Positions 1 through 7,692 of a DNA stretch of 11,926 nt are shown here, in pieces. Source of the DNA: Stephanodiscus triporus. Taxonomy: Eukaryota > Bacillariophyta > Thalassiosirophyceae > Thalassiosirales > Thalassiosiraceae. The position numbers were made by a program, and so were the translations under genes. The stretch spans positions 1 to 11,926 of the forward strand of contig JALLAZ010000815.1 of assembly GCA_036939755.1 (NCBI GenBank), in the 5' to 3' direction. The notes under the pieces were generated by a model. The model was given only the letters and a program-made list of their open reading frames with translations. It ran no database searches and was not told where the DNA came from. Numbering within the stretch: position 1 is the stretch's first letter; each line of letters begins with the position of its first letter.

Positions 1-69
1 TTGGCCGATGCTGCCAACATTCTCCGTACTGGTGGGATCCTCAAGCAGCCTCGTTACCCTCATGTTTGA
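1..69 (+). CDS. 3' end of an unidentified upstream gene (partial)
   Basis: Frame 1 is open from the window edge for 22 codons and ends at a TGA at 67-69. It reads LADAANILRTGGIL followed by KQPRYPHV, which has a protein-like composition, and a T-rich stretch suited to a 3' untranslated region follows. I do not recognise the family. Frames 2 and 3 are also open over this short distance, so length alone proves nothing. The compact gene spacing and the clear start of the next gene at 327 make a gene end here plausible. It could equally be non-coding. Confidence 0.3.
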   Translation: MADAANILRTGGILKQPRYPHV

Positions 70-326
70 TATTGTTTTTTCGATTGTTTTGTGCGGATCA
101 CGCATGCGGGAAGGTTTCGGTCGTTGTACTTGCTTTGTGAGAGTCTTGTTTTCTGTGTGAAGATTCGGGTTCTGACCCTCACCACACGACTGACGCCAGA
201 ACAAACTCTCTCCGGAGCTCCCCCAAGCAAGGGATCACACAATCAAAGAACAAAAGCTACCTCCACAACCAAACCTAAAAAACGCAACCCGACAATTATC
301 ACTGGACAACGAGACAGATAATTATA
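70..326 (+). promoter_or_regulatory. 5' flank of the oxidoreductase gene
   Basis: This 257-bp stretch lies between the putative upstream stop and the ATG at 327. It holds no convincing gene. It begins T-rich, as expected of a 3' flank, and becomes A/C-rich over about 180-326, as expected of a 5' untranslated leader. I see no clear TATA box. The assignment rests on position only. Confidence 0.3.
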
Positions 327-1641
327 ATGAAGCCGGCATCCGACAACCCTCTGCGCATTGCCATCCTTGGTTGCGGAATGATGGGCCAAGGTGCGTGCTG
401 ATTGCTGATGCGATGTATCGCATTTCTAAATGCATTATTTCGTCCGTGACACTCTCCCCGCACGTGGCTGACTGACTTCCAACGTCTCCTCATCATTAGA
501 ACACATCTCGTACATTCATAAGTATCCCAATCTCGCAATAAAATTCTTGTGCGACCCGACCGAGTCTTCCATAAATACCGCTCTGGCCATGATCAAAGAA
601 GAAGCAATGATCGGCAACCCGGAGACACCGACCGTTTTTCGCGACGAGGAGCAGATGCTCGAACACGTCGACGAGATCGACCTCCTTGTGATCGCCTCCC
701 CGAACTACATGCACACGCCGCAGCTCATCCGATGGGGACGATACGATATCACTATCCTGGTCGAAAAGCCGGTTGCCATCAGCGAGAAGCAGATCTCTGA
801 CCTCAAGGCCGCGAATTTGAGGGCCCAAATTTGGGTGGCGATGGAATACAGGTTCATCCCAGCTATCAATAAGCTCCTTCAACTTCTACCGGAGGTCGGG
901 CCGATAAAGAAGGTGACTATTCGTGAGAATCGTTACCCTTTTTTGTCCAAGATTGAAGAATGGAACAAGGATGTTAACAAATCCGGCGACACACTCGTCG
1001 AGAAGTGTTGTCACTTCTTTGATTTATTTCGCTTGATTACTGGTCAAGAAATGAACTCATGTGTATCGAAGGTGCACCGGGGGCTGTTATGGGACCACTA
1101 TGGATATCAAGATCACGAGGACAAGGAGGTCGTTCCGATCATAGATAGCGCGTACGTGCTCCTAGACTTCGTGGAAATGAAAGGAGTCGCGACGACTTCC
1201 AATTCTGTTGAATCGGAAGCACCACCAAAACGACGTGCAGTGCAGCATTCTACGATCGGATGCCTTGAGTTGTGCATGTTTGCGGAGGGCTCTCGTCACC
1301 AGGAAGAAATAATTGTGACCGGTATGAAGGGCCGCGTCGAGGCATACCTGCCCGAGAACAAGGTATTTCTATACCAACGACCAACTCCGCATGGCCTATG
1401 GAAGGACAAGAGTAAGCCCCCGCCTTCGGAATCCTTTACCGAAGAGATCTTTGACTGTTCCGATCTTCGACAGGTTTATGACTTTGCCGACACTATCCCG
1501 AAAATGCACTCCGGATATCATTATTGCTCGACCGCAATCGAATGGAAGTATTTGATCGATGCCATCAAGGACTCCAAGGAAGGAAGGAAATTCATTCCCA
1601 AAGTTACATTGGATGACGGAAATCGTAACAAAATGAAATAG
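327..1641 (+). CDS. Gfo/Idh/MocA-family NAD(P)-dependent oxidoreductase, two exons
   Basis: Exons at 327-390 and 500-1641, joined by a 109-bp GT-AG intron, give 401 residues. The intron joins the Rossmann fold: exon 1 ends in the dinucleotide-binding loop GCGMMG (residues 15-20) and exon 2 continues with EHISYIHKYPNL. The family signature EKP is at residues 110-112, following a beta strand that reads DLLVIASPNYMHT. The second-domain motif GDTLVEKCCHFFDL (about 184-197) carries the Lys/His pair typical of inositol-dehydrogenase-like and sugar-dehydrogenase-like members. A hydrophilic, low-conservation insert at about 235-255 (ESEAPPKRRAVQHS) looks like a loop. Length fits the family (350-400). 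No signal or transit peptide is visible, so the protein is probably cytosolic. The substrate cannot be told from sequence; a polyol, inositol or sugar derivative is the usual choice. Its 3' end faces the broken oxygenase-like gene, 73 bp away. The start is the only ATG that places the GxGxxG loop near the N-terminus. Confidence 0.9.
391..499 (+). other. Intron in the oxidoreductase gene
   Basis: Donor GTGCGT after CAAG and acceptor CATCATTAG; 109 bp, phase 1. Its removal joins the split codon G/AA (Glu22) and restores the Rossmann loop and the following helix, which otherwise lie in different frames. Confidence 0.85.
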
Positions 1642-1714
1642 AATGATGAACTAGACTTTCTCTTTATATCACGTCAGCACGCTGTAACCCCAATTGTAAG
1701 GAAATTCTCGTTCA

Positions 1715-2969
1715 CTACATGAACCTCATGATGCTAGTTCGATACGCGACGTCCAGGGCCGAGTGCAGGACGTCAACATCCCGAAATGCAAAAATCTTGC
1801 TGCCCCTGGCAAACCTGGGCCGAACCACGTACTTGTCGTCCACGATCAGGTCGGGGTAAACTATCGGCTCGCCGGATGTCGTTCATTCTTGAGCTTCACG
1901 ACGTGGTTGAACACTCCCGGGCCATCGTATTCGTCCTCCCTTGGAAAACCCAGCAGGACCGTCCACACATTGCCGCTGTCCGGACACGTGCCGGTATCCT
2001 GATGCCAGAAGTGGGATATCCTGTGGCCCACGATGCCCACGATGTCGATCCAGTGTCCCGTTGCGCCCGATCCGCACATGCCGCCAACCACGCCGTCTTC
2101 GCCACCCCCATCCTTGTCATTCTCCTCCCCTTCGAGGCAACGTCAGCGCCACGATCCCTGCAACGACGAATCCGGAAGCAGTAGCATCCTCCTCACCCTC
2201 TCCGACATGTTCGCGTACGTGGGGGACAAGTCGAACACACCCTCCCTCATCCCGTCGCGAAATTTGTTCCAGAACGCGCCGTCCGAGCAGAACTTCAACG
2301 AGAATTCAAGGTTCGGGAACAGGTCGTCCAACCCGATCGAGACGAACGTGGCCTCATTGTCACGCGGCGCGCCCGCGCAACCTGCGACGACGATCGTCGG
2401 TGAAGACGACGATGAACGGACGACCCCGTCGAGTTCCCGGGGGGGGGAAGGCGTACGATGGCGCGTCCGTGTTGTGACTCTGGGACATGACGATTGTCTG
2501 CGGATCTTCCAAGAACGGTCGATCGTTGGCCTCGGCGTGGTCAAATTGGTGAGGCGCCCACCCTTTCCTTGCGGCGGGGGGGGACGACGACGACGACGAC
2601 GACGACAACGATGATGATGACGACGATGATGACGACGATGATGACGACGACGACAACAACAACGAGGACGACTTCCGTCATCCGATGACAATGACTGCAT
2701 TCTCCTCCCCGCGGCGCGGCGGGGGGGGGTCGTCCTCGTCGTCATCGTCGTCGCGGCAGTCGTGGTTGGCGTCTCCCTCCCCCCCCATTGGCCGCCCGAT
2801 CGAGCGACGAGAGGATTGTCGTCGTCGTCCGCGTCCTCCTGGCCGCCGTTGCACGGCGAGGGGGAAACGACGAAGCGCACGGCGGCGGGACGGGGAGGAG
2901 GGATGACGCAGGAGCGGGGCATAGGAGGAGGACGAGTAGGAGGAGCGACGGCGTAGTAGGCGTCATCAT
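1715..2969 (-). pseudogene. Broken 2-oxoglutarate/Fe(II) oxygenase-like gene
   Basis: Protein-like sequence runs along the minus strand in several frames. (1) From the ATG pair at 2964-2969: a signal-peptide-like N-terminus, MMTPTTPSLLLLVLLLCPAP then ASS, followed by an R/S/P-rich stretch. (2) A low-complexity Ser-rich part encoded by GTC/ATC runs. (3) About 2460-2570: WAPHQFDHAEANDRPFLEDP. (4) About 2146-2440: a stretch including DNEATFVSIGLDDLFPNLEF and VFDLSPTYANMSERV. (5) About 1880-2142, same frame as (4) but after a TGA at 2143-2145: HRISHFWHQDTG and WTVLLGFPREDEYDGPGVF. (6) 1715 to about 1875, another frame: GSKIFAFRDVDVLHSALD then VAYRTSIMRFM and a TAG stop. HQD plus the late H...R fits the metal-binding and 2-oxoglutarate-binding residues of phytanoyl-CoA-hydroxylase-like enzymes. 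The change (3) to (4) falls at a nine-G run (2439-2447), and the changes before (3) lie among 8-9-base G/C runs, which suggests miscounted homopolymers. The TGA and the last shift have no such excuse. It may be a true pseudogene or an error-laden copy of a working gene. Confidence 0.6.
2583..2672. repeat. GAC/GAT trinucleotide microsatellite
   Basis: About 90 bp of GAC units mixed with GAT and AAC on the + strand. On the minus strand it would encode a Ser-rich linker (TCG/TCA), or Val/Ile or Arg/His runs in other frames, inside the broken oxygenase-like gene. It sits between G-homopolymers at 2576-2583 and 2721-2729, so frame assignment here is unreliable. Confidence 0.85.
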
Positions 2970-3072
2970 AATATCGTCATCGAACGATGCGCCATGGCGT
3001 TGGGATTGCCTAAATTTTTGGCGAGGAGGGCCAATCCTATGCGCGACTGGAAAAAACACAAAAAAAAGCAAT

Positions 3073-3197
3073 CCCCATAGTGCCATGGGGACTCCCCATA
3101 GCGCTATGGGCAGGGATTCATGAAAATTACAAATCGGGGAGTCCCCATAACGCTACGGGGATCCCCATAGCGCTACGGGGGCCATTGCGCTTTGGGG
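3073..3197. repeat. Cluster of five 18-bp palindromic repeats
   Basis: Five related units sit at 3073-3090, 3094-3111, 3143-3160, 3163-3180 and 3180-3197. The consensus is CCCCATAGCGCTATGGGG, its own reverse complement; unit 2 has a perfect 16-bp palindrome at 3095-3110. On a larger scale, 3071-3099 is an imperfect inverted copy of 3133-3162: GGGGACTCCCC at 3087-3097 pairs with GGGGAGTCCCC at 3136-3146. The whole could fold into a stem with a loop near 3102-3132. It lies between the divergent starts of the oxygenase-like and ALKBH7 genes. It may be a miniature inverted-repeat element or an array of protein-binding sites. Confidence 0.85.
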
Positions 3198-3245
3198 ACT
3201 AACATGTCTACTCTAGAGAGAAGAAAGGCACTTCGGACTAACATC

Positions 3246-4298
3246 ATGTTGGCAATCCGACGCGGCGTCGTATGCTACGCCAAGCTTGGACATCGCCCTC
3301 TTTCAAATACAGCTACAGCTACAACTACAGCTACAACTACAGCTACAGCTACAGCTGATGCTGCTTTGGTCGTCGCTTGTTCCGAAAGATACGTCAATAT
3401 CCGAAATGCGCCGGAAGGATTTGATGCGGCCTCCGCAGGTGTGTATGCGGGTGTGGAAAAACATACTCTAAGATATTCTTAGCACATTCATTTAGTTTAT
3501 GCCACCTTTTTCTTACATCGTTGATACTCACGTAGATGAGTTTATGCAATCTCAGTTGTGTATCCTGGGTTTATTACTGAAGCGGAAGGGAGATCTCTTG
3601 TCGAAGAAGCTGGTCGCCGGCTGAAACGCCGCCGTTTTGAAAACGGACATTGGGATTCGGTCATCACCGGTTACAGAGAAATAGAGTTCTCGACGCCTGA
3701 TGACCAATATCCGCAACAGGGTTTAGATATTGAGAATGGAGCAACTGTGCCGCCGTATGTGAAAGCGATTCAAAGGACTCGAAGTCACCTTGAAAATCAC
3801 CATTTCAACAGTCGTGGAGACTGTGCAGATGCTTTTTCCAACAATATACGATGGCTTCCGTGTCATGCAATCGATCTGTCAGCGAATGGTGAATTGAAAC
3901 CTCACGTGGATTCCGTGAAATTCTCAGGGAAAGTCGTGGCTGGAATTAGTCTTCTTTCTGACGCGATAATGCGATTGAGACCGTCCGCAAAGGAATGGGA
4001 GAGCGAGGAAAAGGACACCAATCACAGCGCAGTACTCGGTGCCTCCGATAGATACGTGGATTTATATCTTCCAAAGTTATCACTCTACGTTCTATCCGGG
4101 ATGAGCAGATACTCTTTTACCCACGAACTACTTCCTTCCAACACAACGTTTGAATATATGGAAAAGAAATGCATGCTGTGTCAGCATGAAGATAAAGGCG
4201 CAGAAGTTGTTGAAAAAAATGGATGCGAAAATAAAAGTATTGATGTGTTAAGAGGGCGGCGCCTCAGCATCATCTTCCGAGATGCAAAGAAAGTTTGA
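3246..4298 (+). CDS. ALKBH7: ALKBH7-type 2-oxoglutarate/Fe(II) dioxygenase, two exons
   Basis: Exons 3246-3438 and 3556-4298, joined across a 117-bp intron, give 311 residues. The junction creates DAASAVVYPGFITEAE, which closely resembles my recollection of the start of the human ALKBH7 core, supporting the splice. Family marks follow: RRLKRRRFENGHWD, then KPHVDSVKFSGK with the metal ligands His181 and Asp183, AGISLLSDAIMRL, the distal ligand His254 in YSFTHELL, and 2-oxoglutarate-binding Arg in GRRLSIIFR (about 298-306). Human ALKBH7 is a mitochondrial AlkB relative linked to programmed necrosis and lipid metabolism, with mitochondrial tRNA demethylation also reported. The N-terminus MLAIRRGVVCYAKLGHRPLS is basic and free of acidic residues, as a mitochondrial presequence should be. 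The Thr/Ala repeat (residues 22-37) and a Cys-containing insert at about 265-295 are not in the human protein, so this one is longer (311 versus about 221). An in-frame ATG at 3204 would add 14 residues. The stop lies 4 bp from the XRN stop. Confidence 0.9.
3309..3356 (+). repeat. Coding hexanucleotide repeat (ACAGCT/ACAACT)x8
   Basis: Eight hexamers, exactly 48 bp, in phase with the ALKBH7 reading frame: ACAGCT, ACAGCT, ACAACT, ACAGCT, ACAACT, then three ACAGCT. They encode 16 alternating Thr/Ala residues just after the predicted mitochondrial presequence. Gain or loss of units would keep the frame, so length variation between alleles is likely. Confidence 0.95.
3439..3555 (+). other. Intron in the ALKBH7 gene
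   Basis: Donor GTGTGT after GCAG and acceptor ATCTCAG, 117 bp, phase 1 (G/TT, Val65). A stop in the exon 2 frame at 3537-3539 shows that the frame does not extend upstream without splicing, and the exon 1 frame ends at 3480-3482. Only the spliced product joins the presequence to the AlkB core. Confidence 0.85.
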
Positions 4299-4302
4299 CC
4301 CT

Positions 4303-7286
4303 TCATGATTTTCTGAAGGCAGTTTTGTATGGAATGTCGTGAACAGATCCCTGAATTCTACTGCTATTTCCTTTCCCTTCAGAGTCCTCGGAAAAGTCGG
4401 TTATTTTTGCATCTCTTAGACGTTCGACTTGAGTCTTTGCGAGGATCTTGGTTGCCCTTATCCTTGAGTTTCTCCGTAGTCGGGGAACTCTGTCTGAAAA
4501 TGGCTCTGGTGGATCGAACGGATCCTCCAACGGAAGGCTCGAGCGTGAAATTACTGTCCAGAACTTGCTACCTACGTGAATACGCCTGCCCTTCGAACTG
4601 CTTTGACCGGACACAGTAGGTTTCTTTGTTCTTCCAATCTTTTTCAAAGCCTCATTGCACTTTCTAGAAAAACTCTCGATATCGAATGCTCTGGTCTCTG
4701 GATGAAAACAACTGTTATAAAGATCTTCGAAACTTTCTTTCCTGGAAGGATCAACAAGCCAGCTGTAGGGCTCAGGCACGATGTGCCACGCCTGTGGTGG
4801 TACTGCTGCGAGACAAGATAATCCATCGCTGATTGGTGCAACGGTAGTCCGGCCAATCAAATCGGCGCAATCGATTTTGAGCTTTCCCTGTTTGTCAATA
4901 CTCTCTAGATATTCAACCAGCTACAACATAATCGTGGGTACACATTCTAATCATTATTTGGCAAAAATTAGCAGTCACTAGATTCACATACCTCGAATGG
5001 GGTGGGAGAGGCACGGCTGCCGTAGTCGTAGCCGTAGTTACTACAGCAGCCGTGTAGATAAGTTTCAAGATTCCACAGCAAACCGCCAAGATAAGACGCG
5101 GCATCAGATTTAGCAAGTCCTTGCTGCTTTTACATTTCAACGGCCGGAGGTCAGCAAGTTTGAATGAGATGTAAATATCAATGAAAATAGCGTTATCTTA
5201 CCTTCTCACAAAACGAGGCGCTGTCGGTTGTTCCCGAGTCGCCTTCGTCTTCCCCTTCAAATAGTGTATCCACATTCTCCCGTCCAAATATTTCTTCGAG
5301 TGCTAGACGTGAAAGTCTCTCTTTCGTGTTTTTCATGGAACTTTTGGGTAAGATTGTAACAAAATGAGAACTCGAGAGAGATATGAGAACGATCCCAAAG
5401 TCACCACAAACTACGCTTACCTTTGTTGTCTATGAGGAACCTCGAAAAGATAAGCTCGACCTTCCCCGGTCGTGATTGGCTTTTCACTCCTTATCATACG
5501 CGATATAACACCACGACCATCACTTCCTCCTAAGAAGGTAGTGAATATTTCTTCACTTAAAGATCCAGCATAAGTTGTCGTATTTGAGGAAGCAACATAA
5601 TCCTCAGGGAATCGGCCTAGTGTCAACCTAACAATTTCAACTCCATCATCAGCAAATACTTCACTCATTACACGTGATGTGTTTTGTTTTAACTTTGAAT
5701 TCATCTCCCACAACTCTTGTTGAAAAAAGGAGTCTATGGGGCTGACAGTATTGAATCTGATTGGGCCAGGGAGGATCTTTGCTTCAACGAGATTGTTTAG
5801 ATTTCCCAACTGTGATTGTGGCGATGATGAATAATCCGATGATGGTACGATTTCGGCATTCGAGGCCAGCGCACGAAAGAATTTCATGGCGAATTGGACA
5901 TTCATCTGTAGTTCGCCGTTGTTGTCCAGATTGATCAAAAACGAATCCTCATCGTCATTTCCGTTTCGCCTGTCCATCCATGACTTCACTAGATCCAAAT
6001 ATACTGGGAAAAAAGAATCAAACCCTGCCCTGCATCCCTTCACTTTTGGAAGATAGTCGTTTCCATTCAGTATGATGAGTAATGTTGTATCGATCCTGAT
6101 TTGATTGATTTGATTCAGAGTTAACGATCGCTTTCTCCTGATATTGGATTTTCTAATTTTTTTTGAGCCATATGAATATGTTGCAGTACCCTCTATCATG
6201 TTGGCCATGATCCTAGTAGTTTCCCAAATCGATGCAACCAAGCTCTCGCCTTTCTCCCCCGGTAAAATAACATGAATATTGTGCGTTATTGACGGCGGGA
6301 CGACTAATCCCATAAGGACGAGATCGGAATCACCTCCAAGGATGGCTACAGTTTCGTTTGGTTTCACATTCATGCGGTGGTATTGAGATGAAGATGACTG
6401 ATGACCAAAGGTTATCCAATCTAGCAACTTTACCTCCCCTTCTCCGTGCACAGAACTTGGGCTCATGTACACTTTAACTCTAGGATATCGGGAAACGTGT
6501 TGCCATGACCAATATAGCAGCGCATTTGTGACTTTATCCATGAAAGCAGTTCCAGGCGTGATGTTGAGTGTCACCCGCTCTCTATCATGCTTTTGTTTAA
6601 GCGGGTCGTTTCTATTCTTTTTAACGGTATTGTAAAATCCAAAATCATTATCTCTCCACCCTTTTAGCCTCAAAACTTCTATTTGCCGTTCTTGTAACTC
6701 TGCTTTTTTATAGATGGAATACCTGCGCTTTCTCTGTCTGTCAAGCTTGGCTGCCCCTGGTGATCCATCTATCAGACAATTGAGAGGCCGAAAAAAAATG
6801 AAGTCAGCGGAAAGTTGGAAAGGCTGGTAAGCCCGAAATGTTGCATTTTGGATACGACTTACCAATCGCAATAACGAGACTTTTCCTCGGTACGGCAGTT
6901 GTTGTCGTGATACGGTTGATCTCTTTGATGAAAAGGAGTAGAGAATACTCAATAATATCATCATCGAGATGTTGCTTCCCAGTAGTCGAGAATTTCGCTC
7001 TGCGGTTGTATGCCCTTCGTAAAGTCGTATGGAGAAATTGATTGGCGTCGATGAGCACGTGATCGAACGTCTCGGGTCGAAATTCGCTACCACCGGCACC
7101 GCGGCGATCTGGGTTGATGGTTGTCACGGCAGATGGAAACGCGGATTCGAACCAGGATCGGAACCCCTTGATCCCAAACAGATTCGTTCTGCGGGTATTG
7201 TGGGAAGTGCACGGCGAAAAGGCATCGGCGCGAATGATGAGTAATGTGGCGAGAATGGCGTGCGATGCCGCCCATGAGATCGTCAT
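4303..7286 (-). CDS. XRN-family 5'-3' exoribonuclease with plastid-type presequence, five exons
   Basis: Exons on the minus strand are 7286-6863, 6768-5421, 5340-5202, 5123-4992 and 4920-4303. Introns are 94, 80, 78 and 71 bp, all GT-AG, with phases that agree; total 886 residues. XRN enzymes degrade RNA with a 5'-monophosphate. Motifs in order: GIKGFRSWF (38-46), the counterpart of the usual N-terminal MGVPxFFRW; FDHVLIDANQFLH (74-86); SLVIAIDGSPGAAKLDRQRKRR (136-157, across intron 1); NITPGTAFM (210-218); GEGEVKLLDW (250-259); LGGDSDLVLMGLV (285-297); ILNGNDYLPK (374-383); and YLGGLLWNLETYLHGCCS in exon 4, matching the middle domain. The acidic residues of the active site are present. Unusually, the protein begins MTISWAASHAILATLLIIRA then DAFSP: a signal-peptide-like hydrophobic stretch ending in an A-x-A-F site (Phe23), the diatom plastid import signal. 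No Met lies next to GIKGF, and a stop precedes the ATG at 7286, so the extension appears real. It converges with ALKBH7 and diverges from the SET gene. Confidence 0.92.
4921..4991 (-). other. XRN intron 4
   Basis: Donor GTATGTG after TTCGAG and acceptor TATGTTGTAG; 71 bp, phase 0. It joins SPTPFE to LVEYLESIDKQGK and then to ISDGLSCLAAVPPQAW, which continues the XRN middle domain. Confidence 0.85.
5124..5201 (-). other. XRN intron 3
   Basis: Donor GTAAGA after GAGAAG and acceptor AAAAGCAG; 78 bp, phase 0. An alternative AG three bases upstream would add one Gln. Splicing puts exon 4 in the frame QGLAKSDAASYLGGLLW, which matches the XRN family; the other frames do not. Confidence 0.85.
5341..5420 (-). 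other. XRN intron 2
   Basis: Donor GTAAGC and acceptor CCCAAAAG; 80 bp, phase 2. Exon 3 then reads SSMKNTKERLSRLALEEIFG, an acidic/basic linker before the middle domain. Confidence 0.8.
6769..6862 (-). other. XRN intron 1
   Basis: Donor GTAAGT directly after GCGATTG and acceptor CTGATAG; 94 bp. Removal makes AIDGSPGAAK, the conserved acidic motif of XRN enzymes, which unspliced reads into a different and non-conserved sequence. Confidence 0.9.
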
Positions 7287-7692
7287 ATGAAAGACTCAAA
7301 TCTCGTGTGGCGCGGCGATGACCGAGTTCTCGACTCCTGCAGCCGGTGTGGGGGTGGTGGCGTACAACATATGAGTACGTCGAGCAGACAGATAGATATT
7401 GGAGTGTGGCGGTTGTTTGCCTCAAGTAGATTCCTTTTAAGGAAGGGCGGTTGTTGCGCCGACAGCAAGTAGATTCCTAATTTCAAATATGATTCCTATG
7501 TAGATTCCTGTGCGCACACCCCCGTCTCGTCCCTGCGTCGCGTCCCTCTTCCCCTTTTCTCCTCCCTCTCATCTCCCCCACAACGGGCACGCGCCAAACC
7601 TCCGTCCCGTTGCTGCCCCCGCTTTTCCTCTGTGAACGGCAAATAAGCGGCGGCCGCGTCCGTACTTGTTCGCCGCTGTCATAATAAATTCG
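7287..7692. promoter_or_regulatory. Divergent promoter region between XRN and the SET gene
   Basis: 406 bp separate the two start codons, which point away from each other, so both promoters must lie here. The right part is C/T-rich (about 7515-7630), as expected of the SET gene leader. The centre holds a short local duplication (7408-7509). I see no coding sequence and no firm TATA box. Confidence 0.55.
7408..7509. repeat. Local duplication with TAGATTCCT units
   Basis: Two imperfect copies at 7408-7435 and 7446-7478 both begin GGCGGTTGTT and end CAAGTAGATTCCT. Two further partial units follow: ATGATTCCT at 7489-7497 and ATGTAGATTCCT at 7498-7509. It lies in the shared promoter region and could be a duplicated regulatory site or simple replication slippage. 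Confidence 0.75.

Noticed and set aside
2120..2190. Membrane-helix-like peptide (ASGFVVAGIVALTLP) in an alternative minus-strand frame
   Set aside because: It is short, sits in a different frame from the flanking protein-like sequence and ends at a stop at once; coincidence is the better explanation.
2033..2614. + strand open frame of about 190 codons and other + strand frames over 1763-2900
   Set aside because: They are shadows of the minus-strand oxygenase-like gene; their translations are low in complexity and carry no motifs, while the minus strand shows HQD and other family marks.
3084..3086. Upstream ATG for the oxygenase-like gene, giving MALWGLLFFVFFPVA
   Set aside because: It starts inside the palindromic repeat and would place a second hydrophobic segment before the clear signal-type sequence starting at 2969.
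3073..3197. CRISPR-like array
   Set aside because: Units are palindromic and diverged, spacers are 0-31 bp and irregular, no cas genes are present, and the genome is eukaryotic.
7142..7152. tRNA-like B box (GGTTCGAATCC) on the minus strand
   Set aside because: It encodes WFES in XRN exon 1, no A box or cloverleaf lies upstream at the right distance, and the conserved protein explains the sequence.
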